Below the pieces are notes generated by a model. The model saw only the letters and a program-made list of their open reading frames with translations. It had not been told where the DNA came from and did no database searches. Shown here piece by piece: positions 12,815 to 23,305 of a DNA stretch of 64,000 nt. The number at the start of each line of letters is the position of its first letter. Within the stretch, counting starts at the first letter, position 1. Source of the DNA: Zhengitettix transpicula (taxonomy: Eukaryota; Arthropoda; Insecta; Orthoptera; Tetrigidae). The stretch covers positions 136,295,600 to 136,359,599 of the forward strand of contig CM073590.1 of NCBI GenBank assembly GCA_037074705.1. The letters are read 5' to 3'. Position numbers and translations under genes: made by a program.

Positions 12815-13030
12815 TAAATACAACACCACGTTTCGGCAATCCTTGTTGGTTTTGTCAAGGGATTCAATAAACGCAACAGCCATAAGAACGTCACATCGCA
12901 CAAAATAAGTGACAGTCTAAAAAACTGTTGATAACCTTTGGTTTGCGTGGTACGTCCTTACGCATCTGCATTTTTTTCAATCAATTGAAGAAAGCAACAA
13001 GGATTGTAGAAACGTTGTGTGGTATATATT
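12815..13030. repeat. Inverted repeat with GAAACGTTGTGT-type arms
   Basis: The left arm 12815-12848 (complement CAACAAGGATTGCCGAAACG then TGGTGTTGTATTT) and right arm 12995-13030 (CAACAAGGATTGTAGAAACG then TTGTGTGGTATAT) share about 28 of 34 positions and enclose about 145 bp. Single copies of the arm occur at 9233-9271 (+) and 29022-29052 (-). Probably the end of a transposon family that I cannot name. Confidence 0.55.
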
Positions 13031-13337
13031 TAGTACTTATTTTTGTTTGAAATTTGGCTATTTATTTATATAATTAGTAAACTTTTAACACAGGCGTTTA
13101 CTACCGAAGAAGTTGATGGATTACTACATTAAAGAAACAATTGAACTTTACCCTCAAATATTATCGGAATCGGTTTAAAACTATGGTCCTTGAAAAGGAG
13201 AAAAAGAAATTGGTTTCATTTTTTAAATCTGTCGTTGTAATTTTAAAAGTTACATAGCGATTTATGTAAATAAAATTTTATTTGTACACCATTTCAATAA
13301 AATACACAGCATTTTTATGAAAACTATTAATATTTAA

Positions 13338-13425
13338 TGGCTTGAGAGCCCATTGAGGGCCTGGCCGACCGGGAGCGCCTGCCAAACTGTCATCTCACAT
13401 GACAAACTCGGGATTTGCGATTTGA
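13338..13425 (-). repeat. SINE tail fragment
   Basis: GCTTGAGAGCCCATTGAGGGCC and GCCAAACTGTCATCTCACATGACA parallel the end of the SINE at 18488-18540 (GGCTCAACAGCCCATTGAGG; GCCAGTCTGTCATTTTCATGACA). No tRNA-like head follows; the next stretch (TTTATTTTATTCCATTAGTCCTC) is different. Confidence 0.5.
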
Positions 13426-13940
13426 TTTATTTTATTCCATTAGTCCTCGTATGACGATAAATAGGACACGCCAGTACATAAAATTACAATATAAGAATTG
13501 AATGCTTCAATTATAAATAATTAAAAGTTAACATAAAAATACTAAAATTCGGGAACACAAATTTCCCTGTACAACATAAGTAAAATAATAGGAATATAAC
13601 AAAAATAATAGTTCTTTAACTATACTAAGGATATATTATTTTATTTACAGTTCTAATAAAAAAATTCAATATGTAATAGTAAATAATTTATGATTCGAGA
13701 ATGAACTATCATGAAATATATAATTTACACATCACACAAAAATAAAGACAAAGCTTGACACACGCACACTAGGAGGAAACACAAACGACTGACAAGTCAC
13801 TTCACGTGGTCAGTGAAACTTATACAAAAGCGATAATATGCATACCTGAATTCTGGAATTGAGTATAAAGACTGTCAAAGGTTAAGTAAAGATGTATAAG
13901 AAGACACATATATCATAGTCATGAACCAACGATGAGTCTA

Positions 13941-14230
13941 TATCATATAAAGGGTGTACCAAAAAGACTGCCAGAACTTTAAACGGTCACCTTGGCAACA
14001 CTGCTTAGATGTTGGCGCTCTGTTGTAACAGCAGTGCTAATTAGTGTTTGGCAAATCATCATGCTGATATACACGATTCAACAACGGTCCAAATACTATT
14101 ATCATAATGAGTGTGTATATCGTGCGTTGTGACATAACGCGACAAACTTCGACGTGGAAAAGGTTACCTTCCAACAGAGCATTAGACCAACTTAGGACGC
14201 GATATTTTACTTGATGGTGTTATAAACTGA
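13941..14230 (+). other. Possible end of an old transposon
   Basis: Begins AAAGGGTGTACCAAAAAGAC, a phrase like the ends of Tc1/mariner elements, and holds a broken frame (QQRSKYYYHNECVYRAL, NATNFDVEKVTFQQS) that vaguely recalls the N-terminal helix-turn-helix part of insect transposases. No second end found. Confidence 0.2.
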
Positions 14231-14538
14231 ACTTATTCATAGGCTATTATCTGAAATAACGTGTTGTTGAGAATAAACCATGAATGAGCCGTGGCTTTCA
14301 ACAGAATAATCACATGCACATTTACCCATTTACCACGAAATGTGTGTGGAAGAATGGATAGAAATTTTCTCTGAATAATTTTTTAAACAAAACAAAGCAA
14401 ATAAGGGCGTTTTAATGTTGTTAATTTCTAAACATAAAGGTCAAAGATTGCTTTTAATTATGTAATAAATAAATGTCGGATATTACATGTCGTTTCTATG
14501 GTGACGCTTTTATCTTTTATTTGCAGAGAGCATATAGA

Positions 14539-15853
14539 CCACAGTGAACAAAAAGTAAGGTGCATTTATTTATAAAATATAAATTCTTTATTTATTCTTC
14601 CAAATCAATTTCATCCCCTTAAAAGTAATCCCCGTCCGATAAAACTCACTTTTTCCAACGATTTTTCCAGTCCTCGAAACAGTTGGAATAGTCTTTTTCC
14701 GGTATAGCCTTCAAGACCTTTTTCGATTCGATTTTTATCTCCTCAATCGTGTCAAAACGGCGTCCCCGCATTGGCCTTTTGAGTTTGCTGAATAGCCAGA
14801 AGTCGCACGGAGCCAAATCAGGCGAATACGGTGGTTGCGGAACGATATGAGTCGAGTTTTTGGCAAAAAAGTCGCGAAGAACCAATGCAGTATGACATGG
14901 TGCATTATCGTGTTGAAGGAACCAAGAGTTGTTCGCCCATAATTCCGGCAGTTTCAGACGAATAGCTTCACGCAAACGACGCATAACGTTCAAATAATAT
15001 TCTTTGTTGACAGTTTGGCCCGGCGGAAGGAATTCATAGTGCACCACACGACGATAATAAAAAAAAACTGTCAACATGACCTTGATTTTCGATCGACTTT
15101 GCCGTGGTCGTTTCGGTCTTGCTTCACCTTTTGCACGATATTCGCCGGATTGTTCGGTGGTTTCAGGATCGTATGCGTAAATACAAGTCTCGTCTCCAGT
15201 ATTGATGCATTTCAAGTGGTCCTGACAGTCAGACAGCAAAGTTTCACACACATCCATGCAACGCTTTTTTTTTCCAAAAAATTGAGCGATTTTGGCACCA
15301 ATCGACACTTGACGCGTTTGAGACACAAAACATTATTCAAAATGGTTTGGGTTGAGCCAAATGATATTACAACACTATCAGCGAGATCTCTAATTGTCCA
15401 TCGACGATTTTCAAGCACCAAATCTTTGATTTTGTGGACGTGGCCCTCGTCGGTAGACGTTGATGGTCGTCCAGAGCGCGGTTCGTCTTCAACGCGTTCT
15501 CGGCCCTCTTTGAACTCGTTGTACCACGTATAAACGTTTTTTTTGTGCCATAGTTTGATCACCAAAGGCCTTCCGCAGCATTTTCAACGTGTCCGCACAA
15601 GAATGTTCGTTCTGCAAACAAAATTTGATGCAAGTTCTTTGCTCAACAAAATCACCCATTGCAAAAAACGAAAAATTCACTTTTGGTTCTTTACAAAAAC
15701 ACGTGTAACTCGGAGATAATTAAACCTTTTAACAAAAAGATGCTTGTAAAATATTATAGACAGTCCTACCAACCTAGGAAAAAAAATTTACCTGCCTTCC
15801 TAATACCCGGGAGTTTTAAATGACAATTTCACCTTACATTTTGATCACAGTGG
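14539..15853 (-). mobile_element. Mariner (Tc1/mariner, DD34D) element, nearly complete
   Basis: The ends are inverted copies of about 28 bp: 14539 inward begins CCACAGTGAACAAAAAGTA, and the complement from 15853 begins CCACTGTGATCAAAATGTA. Both then continue AGGTG. The length, about 1.3 kb, is normal for mariner. TA dinucleotides lie next to both ends, as expected for mariner target duplication, although two extra bases sit between TA and the left repeat. The element holds one transposase gene on the minus strand and nothing else. Confidence 0.88.
14646..15659 (-). pseudogene. Mariner transposase, two homopolymer frameshifts
   Basis: Three overlapping minus-strand frames (15659-15489, 15565-15212, 15326-14646) together cover a full mariner transposase. 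The start is the ATG at 15659 (MGDFVEQR). An N-terminal helix-turn-helix part includes the EDEPRSGRPS linker. The catalytic domain has the first Asp in TGDE, the second in HDNAPCH and the third in YSPDLAPCDFW; I count 34 residues between the last two, hence DD34D. The WWD-like motif reads FYY. Reading frame is lost in an A run at 15544-15537 and again in one at 15273-15265. No stop codons lie inside the correct frames, so the copy is young or the shifts are sequence errors. Confidence 0.88.
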
Positions 15854-16820
15854 TATATATATAAATTGTAATGTATATAATATAATGCATTGGATTGGAG
15901 ACGGCGCACGTGTCGTGGAGAGACTTGCGAGAAAGGATAAAGTGCGAGTCGGGTGGTCCTGAGTAATTGCTGCAGCTGCAGCAGCAATGAGAGACAGGGG
16001 ATGATGAGGGTCCAGTAGCCTATTGATTTGGGAAACGGCGAGAAGAATTAGTAACGCAGAACGTGGGCGAGCAGAAGGTCACAAAGGGGCTATGTTAGAG
16101 CAGGCTATTGTCTATGACGAATGACCTGACAAGTAGCGTCAGAGAAAGACGGAGGAAGCAGCGAAGAGTTGAACAGTTGTTATTTAGCAAGGGAGAAAGA
16201 CGGAGGAAGCAGCGAAGAGTTGAACAGTTGTTATTTAGCAAGGGAGAAAGACGGAGGAAGCAGCGAAGAGTTGAACAGTTGTTATTTAGCAAGGGAGAAA
16301 GACGAAGGAAGCAGCGAAGAGTTGAACAGTTGTTATTTAGCAAGGGAGAAAGACGGAGGAAGCAGCGAAGATTTGAACAGTTGTTATTTAGCAAGGGAGA
16401 AAGACGGAGTGGCACAACGAACCCCTGGAATATTTCGCAGTATATGGAGAACCAGATATCGGCGAACCAGTGATATTGTGTTAGAGTCATTGAGTGAATA
16501 TCAGGGCCTATAAAGTGAGTGTCTGAGGAACGAGTCGAGGTGGACCTAAGAAACCGTAAGTTGGAATGTACAATATTAAGTAATGTAAACGTCATTAAAG
16601 GATACTAGTCAGATCTCGTTCCCTTCTTCGATAATAAAATTTAGAAGCAAGCTATAGGTTAAGTTTATTAATAAATTTGGTAGATACTTGTGTTTGATTT
16701 TAAAACGTAAATGTTGGGTTTCTTTTTAATGGTTTGATTCTGTCCGTTGTCAAACCCAGTAGAGACCCAGGAGAGCAAGAGTTCTTATATTATAATGTTA
16801 AAATAGTAAATTCATTTGTA
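15854..16820 (+). other. GC-richer region around the minisatellite
   Basis: From GGAGACGGCGCACGTGTCGT (15898) past the minisatellite to AACCGTAAGTTGGAATG (16552), which would be a good splice donor, and AATAAA-like words later. It may be an LTR or a non-coding first exon. No primer-binding site, gag or pol is seen nearby. Confidence 0.25.
16142..16409 (+). repeat. 51-bp minisatellite, five full units and one partial
   Basis: The unit starts GAGAAAGACGGAGGAAGCAG and ends TTATTTAGCAAGG, at 16142, 16193, 16244, 16295 and 16346, with 13 bases of a sixth. Units are almost identical (G to A at 16304; GAGTT to GATTT in unit five). Because 51 divides by 3, three frames stay open across it (two plus, one minus), giving 17-residue repeats such as ERRRKQRRVEQLLFSKG. 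These ORFs are a product of the repeat; no evidence of translation. Confidence 0.9.
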
Positions 16821-17740
16821 AATTCTTTTCGTGTTTAATAAATCTATTTGTTGTTTATAAAAATTATTCCTTTTATTTCGACCCTTATTGTGTTTATTAC
16901 AATATATATAGAATTAAGTACATATAAATTAAAATGCGTTATGGAAACAAAAATATTGTCTGTACATTCATTGTTAAATCGTTCCAACTATTATTCATCC
17001 TGTTCAGAAACTTGTACTTTGTCACAAGAGTGCGTTGTTCCCTATGTTTAATTTGAAACGAGATGTCACATTTACAAGCATAATATTGTGGACCCAACCT
17101 TTTCTCCAAGAAGCTGTAAGCAAGCCGGAATTACTTTCCTTCTTTCTTACTAAAAGTGATTCCTATAATATATGTCCAATTCTCAAAGTTCTAAAACATA
17201 TCTGACCCGCCTTACTCGGTACTTGTGCAATGCCTGTGTATTTCATTTCTCTGTAATTTCTGTAACAGATCTTGCTTTGACGAGTTTTTAGATTTATTCA
17301 CAAATAATATAATTAAGAACAGTCTTTAATACAATCTTAATCTATTACTTCAAAATGCTCTATTTTGCCTACGTCATTGCTTGACTACTATAGATAGTCT
17401 CATCTGTCGACAACAACTGACCAGTTCAGCGTTATTCATGCTAAAATGTATTCTACTTAATTTTTGTAGATATTATAATTTATTACATCAATAAACTGAC
17501 ATTTTCATTGTTTTACTGACGATTATAACGAAAAATATGATCGAAATCTCCTATGTACTGACAATATTTTTGTTTCCATAACGTATTTTAATTTGTATGT
17601 ACTTTATATTAAACTAATGAGTTACGTATATATATTAAAATGTACACGTTTAACACTTGTAAATTATTACTCACGCTTTAATGTTTCACGACAAATCGTA
17701 TAAAAAACCTTGCCAAGTCTTTAATTAATTTACCCTGAAT

Positions 17741-18310
17741 TTAGGAACCGTCTGCCTTCACTCTGTCTCTTACCATTCGTCGCACTCTGGAGAACGCTGT
17801 ATGTAATTGTCCATGTCCTAAAACCAGTTGCGGCAAATAAATCGTCATATGATCCAATGCTTTCACTTGCGACTTATTAATAGTCATTGCATTCGCATGT
17901 TTTACAGGAAATATGAAGGGCCGTCCAGTTTCCGAAGGGTATAAATCGATTCTAGGAATCAATACTGCGTTTCCCTTTGCCGATCCAGTAAGAACCGCTG
18001 CTTGAATTACATTTGGTTGTAATTCTTCACCAACTAAGCGAGTACCGTTACACAAGCCAATCCTAGTATTTCGGTTTCAGAGGAGCGTGTTGGTACAATT
18101 TGCTTTTAACATAAGAAAGTGACTTGGCATTACAGACGGTATCATACCGTTCAAAAACTCTGCAGGAAAGTTGCATCAATCATTGTCATCAGTTACAGTA
18201 GACTCATTACTTATATCAATGATGTCAATTGCTTCATTATTAAGTATTTCAATGTCGTCATATTTTTTTGACACAGAATGACTAACTTGGCAAAAGTCTG
18301 TTTTCTATTT
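17741..18310 (-). pseudogene. Helitron Pif1-like helicase C-terminal relic
   Basis: On the minus strand, frame pieces in order read ILNNEAIDIIDISNESTVTD (about 18260-18190), FPAEFLNGMIPSVMPSHFL (about 18165-18110), then the open frame 18055-17741. That frame has LCNGTRLVGEEL, VLTGSAKGNAVLIPRI, FPVKHANAMTINKSQ and LPQLVLGHGQLHTAFSRVRR. These are the late motifs of the Pif1-like helicase in Helitron Rep-helicase proteins, including the NAMTINKSQ and YVAFSRV-like boxes. In between, the frame is broken. No Rep/HUH part and no Helitron 3' hairpin were recognised nearby. Confidence 0.8.
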
Positions 18311-18487
18311 CCAAACAGTTAGTTCATTAATATCAACCGAATTAAAAATACCTCATCTCAATTTGTACAAAACATATATTATTATTTTATATTGTGAAAT
18401 GTTATCAAGGCCGTCGTTATTAATATGTGTTTTAAATTAATTGCATATTAAATTATTTCATTCTAATCGTTTATAACATTTTCTTTC

Positions 18488-18689
18488 TCCTTGGCTCAAC
18501 AGCCCATTGAGGGTCTTGCTTGCCAGTCTGTCATTTTCATGACACTTTCTGGACGTGGTCAGTGTGACTACGTAACCCCTAGTTTCCATGACCATGACAT
18601 GTACTATGAGCCATGTCCATCCTAGGATTCGAACCCGGGACCTCTGTGATGCGAGGCAATGACGCTGACCACTACACCTCAGCGGACCA
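18488..18689 (-). mobile_element. tRNA-headed SINE
   Basis: The complement starts GGTCCGCTGAGGTGTAGTGG (box-A-like region) and continues CAGCGTCATTGCCTCGCATC, then GGTCCCGGGTTCGAATCCTA with a good box B (GGTTCGAATCC). These are the split pol III promoter and tRNA-like half of a SINE, not a folded tRNA gene. The body that follows (GTGGTCAGCG... through GTGTCATGAAAATGACAGAC to CCTCAATGGGCTGTTGAGCC) is not tRNA-like. The part around GCCCATTGAGGG recurs at 13.3 kb. Confidence 0.75.
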
Positions 18690-18811
18690 ACAGTTTATAA
18701 CATTGTAAGCTTTAATAGTTAAGTATTGTTTGAGCGATAGTTAACACAGTTTATAATGACTGTTGAACACGAAATCATTGCTTTGCGGCATCTTTACTGG
18801 ACAATTTTTCA

Positions 18812-19126
18812 GTGCCTCAGTATGTGGATTGCCCTATATATAGCCTATCTACACCATCTTCTCAGTGTGATGTAAATTATATGATTGGTGAAATTCTCAG
18901 CGTCTTAAAGCATGAACGAGTGGAAGACATTGGAGAGCCAATTGGTGATGGGAGTTTGAGCGAGTGGGTCAAAGCTAGGTCACGCTCGTTAATTCCCGAT
19001 ACCAATGAAGTGAAGCAGAAACTATGGAATCGAAAACAGTTATTATTAATCAATATAACCGCTACGAATTGGAGAAGATTGAGTACTTTGGAGGACGCGA
19101 TGCAAATCCATAAAAACAACTTTTAA
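18812..19126 (+). CDS. Unrecognised 104-codon ORF
   Basis: Open frame from ATG to TAA with an ordinary amino-acid mix and no low complexity. Its N-terminus (VDCPIYSLSTPSS) coincides with a stretch resembling the last 35 bp of the RP1 retroposon (18822-18858). The rest contains SDGS-like and charged segments (HERVEDIGEPIGDGSLSEWVKARSRSLIP; KLWNRKQLLLINITATNWRRLSTLED). The C-terminal part looks like protein-coding sequence from an unknown transposon or retrocopy, but I do not recognise the family. No promoter, intron borders or neighbours help. It may be a fragment of a mobile element. Confidence 0.3.
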   Translation: MPQYVDCPIYSLSTPSSQCDVNYMIGEILSVLKHERVEDIGEPIGDGSLSEWVKARSRSLIPDTNEVKQKLWNRKQLLLINITATNWRRLSTLEDAMQIHKNNF

Positions 19127-19600
19127 GACGTAGATGATACGGAGGATAAATTTTCTTGAGGGTAAAGCTACTTTTCAATGAGTTATCTACATGAATTCGT
19201 ATTGGAGAAAGTTATCCCGTCCTGAGTGCCGATGTGACGCGGAATCGAAGCCGTGACCATCGTTGTGACCTGTCAAAGAACTGCTTGGAGAAAACAGCTC
19301 TACGGGGCAACAAACTCTAAGTTCTACTTGCCGTACGGGGGCAAGGTCGAAACGTCACAATTTTACTTCTGTTAGGTGCTTTCATTTTGATAAATTATAC
19401 ACAGTGAAATTAATAGTTCTGTTTCTCGATCAGCGAATCTCGATTCCAACGCCCTGTAGAAAATGTGGTATAATAATTTTCCTAGTAAATTGAAGTTGGT
19501 GTGATTTTGTGACAATTTTGCAATTTCTCAGACAAACTGCTGGTGCCCCAAACTTTAAAGTAAATTGTGTTGTAAATAATCAAATCCAATATAAACACGT

Positions 19601-20113
19601 TGACTGCCGACTACGAGATAACTCGTAGACTGCGTTCTTTTCTAGGACGCCGACTACGAGTTATCTCGTCCTTTATTTACTTGTCATTTTTGTGCAGCTA
19701 CGGTTAAACTCGGAATATATCAGTGATAATATTGATAGATGGCTTCTGGAAAAAGAACAATACATCAATTCTGTCTTGCTTGAACAGAAAAAGTAGTAAA
19801 AAACGAAGAAAAAAAATAAATATAAAAATTAATTCAAATTCAAGAAATAAAATAATATTTTATTGTTTGTGGAACTTCTTAAACATTCTTTTATAACCTA
19901 TTAGATGTTTTTATTGCTTTGCGTTTTTCAATTTCTTGCTCAGCATATATATTAGTTTGTTACACCAGTAATGCAAGAAACTCATCCGAAAAACATAAGT
20001 CCACCAGCCTTTGTACTGACGAATATGATGGACGCGTATTCATGATTCAGCTTTAGCGAAGTGACATGTCGATACGTGTCTGCGTACGAATTAACTCGTA
20101 GTTGGCTTCCGCG
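19601..20113. mobile_element. Inverted-repeat element with ACGAGNTAACTCGT ends
   Basis: The left end TGACTGCCGACTACGAGATA-ACTCGTAGACTGCG (19601-19634) is matched by the complement of 20080-20113 (GCCAACTACGAGTTAATTCG). An inner copy of CGACTACGAGTTATCTCGTC lies at 19651-19670. The interior has a start-like ATGGCTTCTGGAAAAAGAAC, but stops follow at once. Size and ends fit a non-autonomous DNA transposon; I cannot assign a superfamily (piggyBac-like is a guess). Confidence 0.5.
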
Positions 20114-20144
20114 AAGAGATTCTGAAAATTGCCGTGGAAGTCAC

Positions 20145-20402
20145 TCTTCTCCCGCTATCGGAAGGACGTGGGACAAGTACCCAATGCCCGACCTACCTGA
20201 TGCAGGTTTTTATAGGGTTTTCCGTGCATTTCTTTAGGCGAATGCCGGGTAGGATCCTTAAACTATAGCCCGGGGGCCCTAGTTACCTTCCTCTACCCTT
20301 CCAAATCCCCCCTTTCAAATCCCTTCCTATGCTATTAAAGGGGAGTTGCCCAACGTTGATTACCCTCATGTAGCCTGTTGCCCTAAAAACAAAACAAAAA
20401 AA
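20145..20402 (+). mobile_element. RP1 retroposon copy A
   Basis: Copy in retroposon sense. It starts CTTCTCCCGCTATCGGAAGG and ends GTAGCCTGTTGCCCTAAAAA followed by an A-rich tail. Landmarks shared with the other copies are GTGGGACAAGTACCCAATGC, GATGCAGGTTTTTA, ATGCCGGGTAGGATCCTTAA, AGCCCGGGGGCCCTAGTTAC and AAATCCCCCCTTTCAAATCC. It is 5'-truncated relative to copies C, E and H. It has the GCCTGTTGCCC type of 3' end. Confidence 0.8.
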
Positions 20403-21229
20403 CGTGTTAAATGTGATACTAGTGTTAATAAAAATTTTTGGGTATGAATTTGTGAGTTTTGAGTGTCAAAACCCTTAAATTTCGTCTTTATGACCTTACT
20501 TAAATTCGCGTTAATGTGAACCAACTGTTCAAGACAACGTGTTCGGCGGGCAAGTGTAACAACAGCTGACGCCGAACTTGATTTAATCATATTTTTAATT
20601 ATTAGATATACATTTATTACCTAACAGAGACATCTTAAATTCATCAACCCAATTTTTTGTTCTACATTTTGTTTCGTACAAAATGACACGTACGCATGTA
20701 TTTCAACCAATATTTCAGAGTGTGGTCTCCCTTCTGCTATATGTTACTCTGGGAAATTGATGAACATTCATTCTGTAAAATCAAGTGTTTAAATTGCAAC
20801 CTTGATTCTAAAACTTTACTATTCAATGTGTTTGAGGAACATTACGTTTATTGGAATATGGCGTCGATACCAGATGTTATTTTTGCAACTGTGGCCTGAA
20901 AACATATTTACGCGGTCTAGAGGTAAATTTTAACAGGGGGCACTGATCTCTTCAGTTGTCGAGGAATGTGACTAATGTCTAAGGAGCGAATCTTTATTTT
21001 AAGAACTGAAAGAGTGAAGTTTATTTTTAAAACACCTTGCATAAGCTTAAAATAGGTTTGTTTGAATACAGTTAAAGTCTAAGTTGCAGTTAACCTCAGA
21101 CAGTTAGTGGGAGTTATTGTAGTGGTTAGAAGACCGTTAACATTGGGCAGTAATATTAGTAATTATATGCTATTGTCACTATATGCGACTATAAAATGAA
21201 CTACAAGATTAAATAAAGATAAAACGTGA

Positions 21230-21830
21230 AATTTTGCGTAAAATTCGCCAAACCAGAACCTGCGATGAAGCAATAGCTTCATCGCCACGACCGAAAAAGG
21301 AGGGCAAGTTCACAATTTAGCCAGGTGCGTGCTCATCGACTTTTTCGACAATGGGATACTGTGCATCGAGAATTCGTTCGCAGAGGTCAGACCATCAAAG
21401 CGAGTTCTAATACCAGGTTTTAAAGCGGTTGAAAGAATACATTCAACGAAAGCGACCAGATTTGTGGCACGTGTAAAACTGGATGATCCACAGCGACAAT
21501 CTACCTTTTCATCCTTTCCCTCTCACACCTGAGTTTCCCGCCAGACAAAACATGAATGCGTGGAAGTCTCCAGATTTGGCCCCTGCGGACTTTAGCTCTC
21601 TTCCAGTGGTTAAAAATGAAGCTTAAAGGTCACAGTTTTGATACAACTGCGGAAAATCCAGCGGGAATCGCAGGTGCTTGACAATTTTCCAGAAATGTAT
21701 TTCAAGAACACATTTAGGAAGTGGGAAGAGCTCTGGGAATGTTGTACTGCTGTACAAAACTACAACTTTGAAGGTGACAATTTGTTAAAGCTCGAAGCTA
21801 CGAGAATTTTTTCATGTTTCATTTAGAGGG
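21230..21830 (+). pseudogene. Degenerate mariner transposase (first relic)
   Basis: Reading across frames gives DTVHREFVRRGQTIKAS, then SPDLAP-like remains (PDLAPADF with shifts near 21575), LKMKLKGHSFDT, IQRESQVLDNFPEMYFKNTFRKWEELWECC and NYNFEGDN. These follow the order of the second half of a mariner transposase: the strand after the first Asp, the third Asp region, and the C-terminal KW..RW..C....YFEGD end. Many stops and shifts mark it as an old copy. I could not define terminal repeats. Confidence 0.72.
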
Positions 21831-23098
21831 AGAAATGGCTCACTCGTTTTTCATTCTAGAGGCATGGCGGTCACCGCAAAATTTGCCATATAAATTAACT
21901 TTCAAGAGAAATGTACCATAAATCATTTGTATACGTAGATTGTAATAATTCCATGAATGAGAGCATCTAAAATTCATTATTATCGCTAATCAGTAAAAGT
22001 ATAAATTGAGTTGTAAATATCATTTAACAATTACATTCTATTATTATTCCGTTAAGTAAATGATTTTAAACCAAATATTTAAGTATTTAAAACTTACATT
22101 TAATATTCTTCCAAATTTATTACAAATTATACCATTTATTCAATTCTGTCATGTCGTTTTCTTATTTTGTTTCATCTAACTAAATTCTCATCTTGGCCAT
22201 CTTCAATGATGCATTTGAAGAAATATTTGTTTCCAGTCCACTGGATAGCTTATGTAAATTTCTCCTTGTATGTATCATTTATAGTGTATAACTTCCTATT
22301 CCAAAAGATATTCGCTTCTTATTCCTTATAGTTGTTTGAAATTAACAATTTATAAATCTACAAGGAATCTTCCAATATCAGCAAATTTAATGAAAAGCTG
22401 ATTTCCTGATTTTAGATTATGTATACCCTTATGTATTCTTCTCAGTTCACTCAATATCAATACGTACAATGTAACGAGTTCTTGTTCCAGAAGGGAAGCA
22501 TCTTGGCTCAAGTTGCGAAATTGTACTACAGGTTACAGGCATCTGGTCATCATGTCTAGTATTCACATGGCTGTTTCTTCATAGAAACGAGAATCCTCCC
22601 AAAATCTGGACCATTAATCCTTCCAGAGAAAATGACTAATATATTCATGTTTTTTAAAAGGAGTTTGACCAATCATTATTGGCTATGTTACAACTTTCAT
22701 CTGGTCTTCTCTCTGCAGGGTGCGCAGAATAGGTCTTAAAAGCTTGTAAGGGTGTTGCAAGGTAGGTTGTACTCAGAAATAAATATTAAGAAAAAATCGA
22801 TTCACTACTTCTACTATAAAAGTTGATACACCTACACAGCTGTTCTCATACCGTAGACGAAAGCGCGCGAGAAAGCTGAGTGCAAACCTGTTGGCTCGGG
22901 TTCGATCTTTGTTACCGTCCAATGGTTTCCCGTATTTTTTTTTCACTGTAGGAGACTTTTGGCAACAGCTTGAATTTACGCGAGCAGAGACCTGATTGGC
23001 TAATTTCAAGGCTAATTAAATCGAAATAGGAACAACGTATTGAATTTTTTTCTCAACAATTATCATCCTACTTTGAAACACCATTACAAGCTTTTCAG

Positions 23099-23272
23099 TT
23101 TTTTTTAGGGTAATAGGCTACATGAGGGTAATCCTCATAGTGGCAACTCCCCTTTAATAGCATAGGAAGGGATTTGAAAGGGGGTATGTGGAAGGGTAGA
23201 GGCAGGTAGCCAAGGGTTAACTGGTACCCCCGGGCTATGGTTTAAGGATCCTACCCGGCAATTCGCCTAAAA
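23099..23272 (-). mobile_element. RP1 retroposon copy B (strongly 5'-truncated)
   Basis: In plus-strand order the T run at 23099-23106 (poly(A) side) is followed by AGGGTAATAGGCTACATGAG, the AAGGGATTTGAAAGGGGG box, CCCCGGGCTATG and GGATCCTACCCGGCAATTCG, where homology stops. Only the 3' third of the family remains, as expected for truncation during reverse transcription. A (TA)n run and copy C follow directly. Confidence 0.8.
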
Positions 23273-23285
23273 GTGAAAAGTGTTC

Positions 23286-23305
23286 ATATATATATATATA
23301 TATAT
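23286..23305. repeat. (TA)n microsatellite between RP1 copies B and C
   Basis: About ten TA units, then a T-rich stretch. Other (TA)n runs are at 23791-23808 (between C and D), 24159-24203 (after D) and 34855-34887. Confidence 0.85.

Noticed and set aside
15015..15533. 172-codon plus-strand ORF
   Set aside because: It is the antisense shadow of the mariner transposase, which has clear family motifs on the minus strand.
16095..16595. 166-codon minus ORF and 114-121-codon plus ORFs
   Set aside because: Their length comes from the 51-bp minisatellite, whose unit length keeps frames open; there is no independent coding sign.
18620..18689. Possible tRNA gene
   Set aside because: Box B is good, but the full cloverleaf does not form and a SINE body follows directly; the same head recurs at 55.3 kb.
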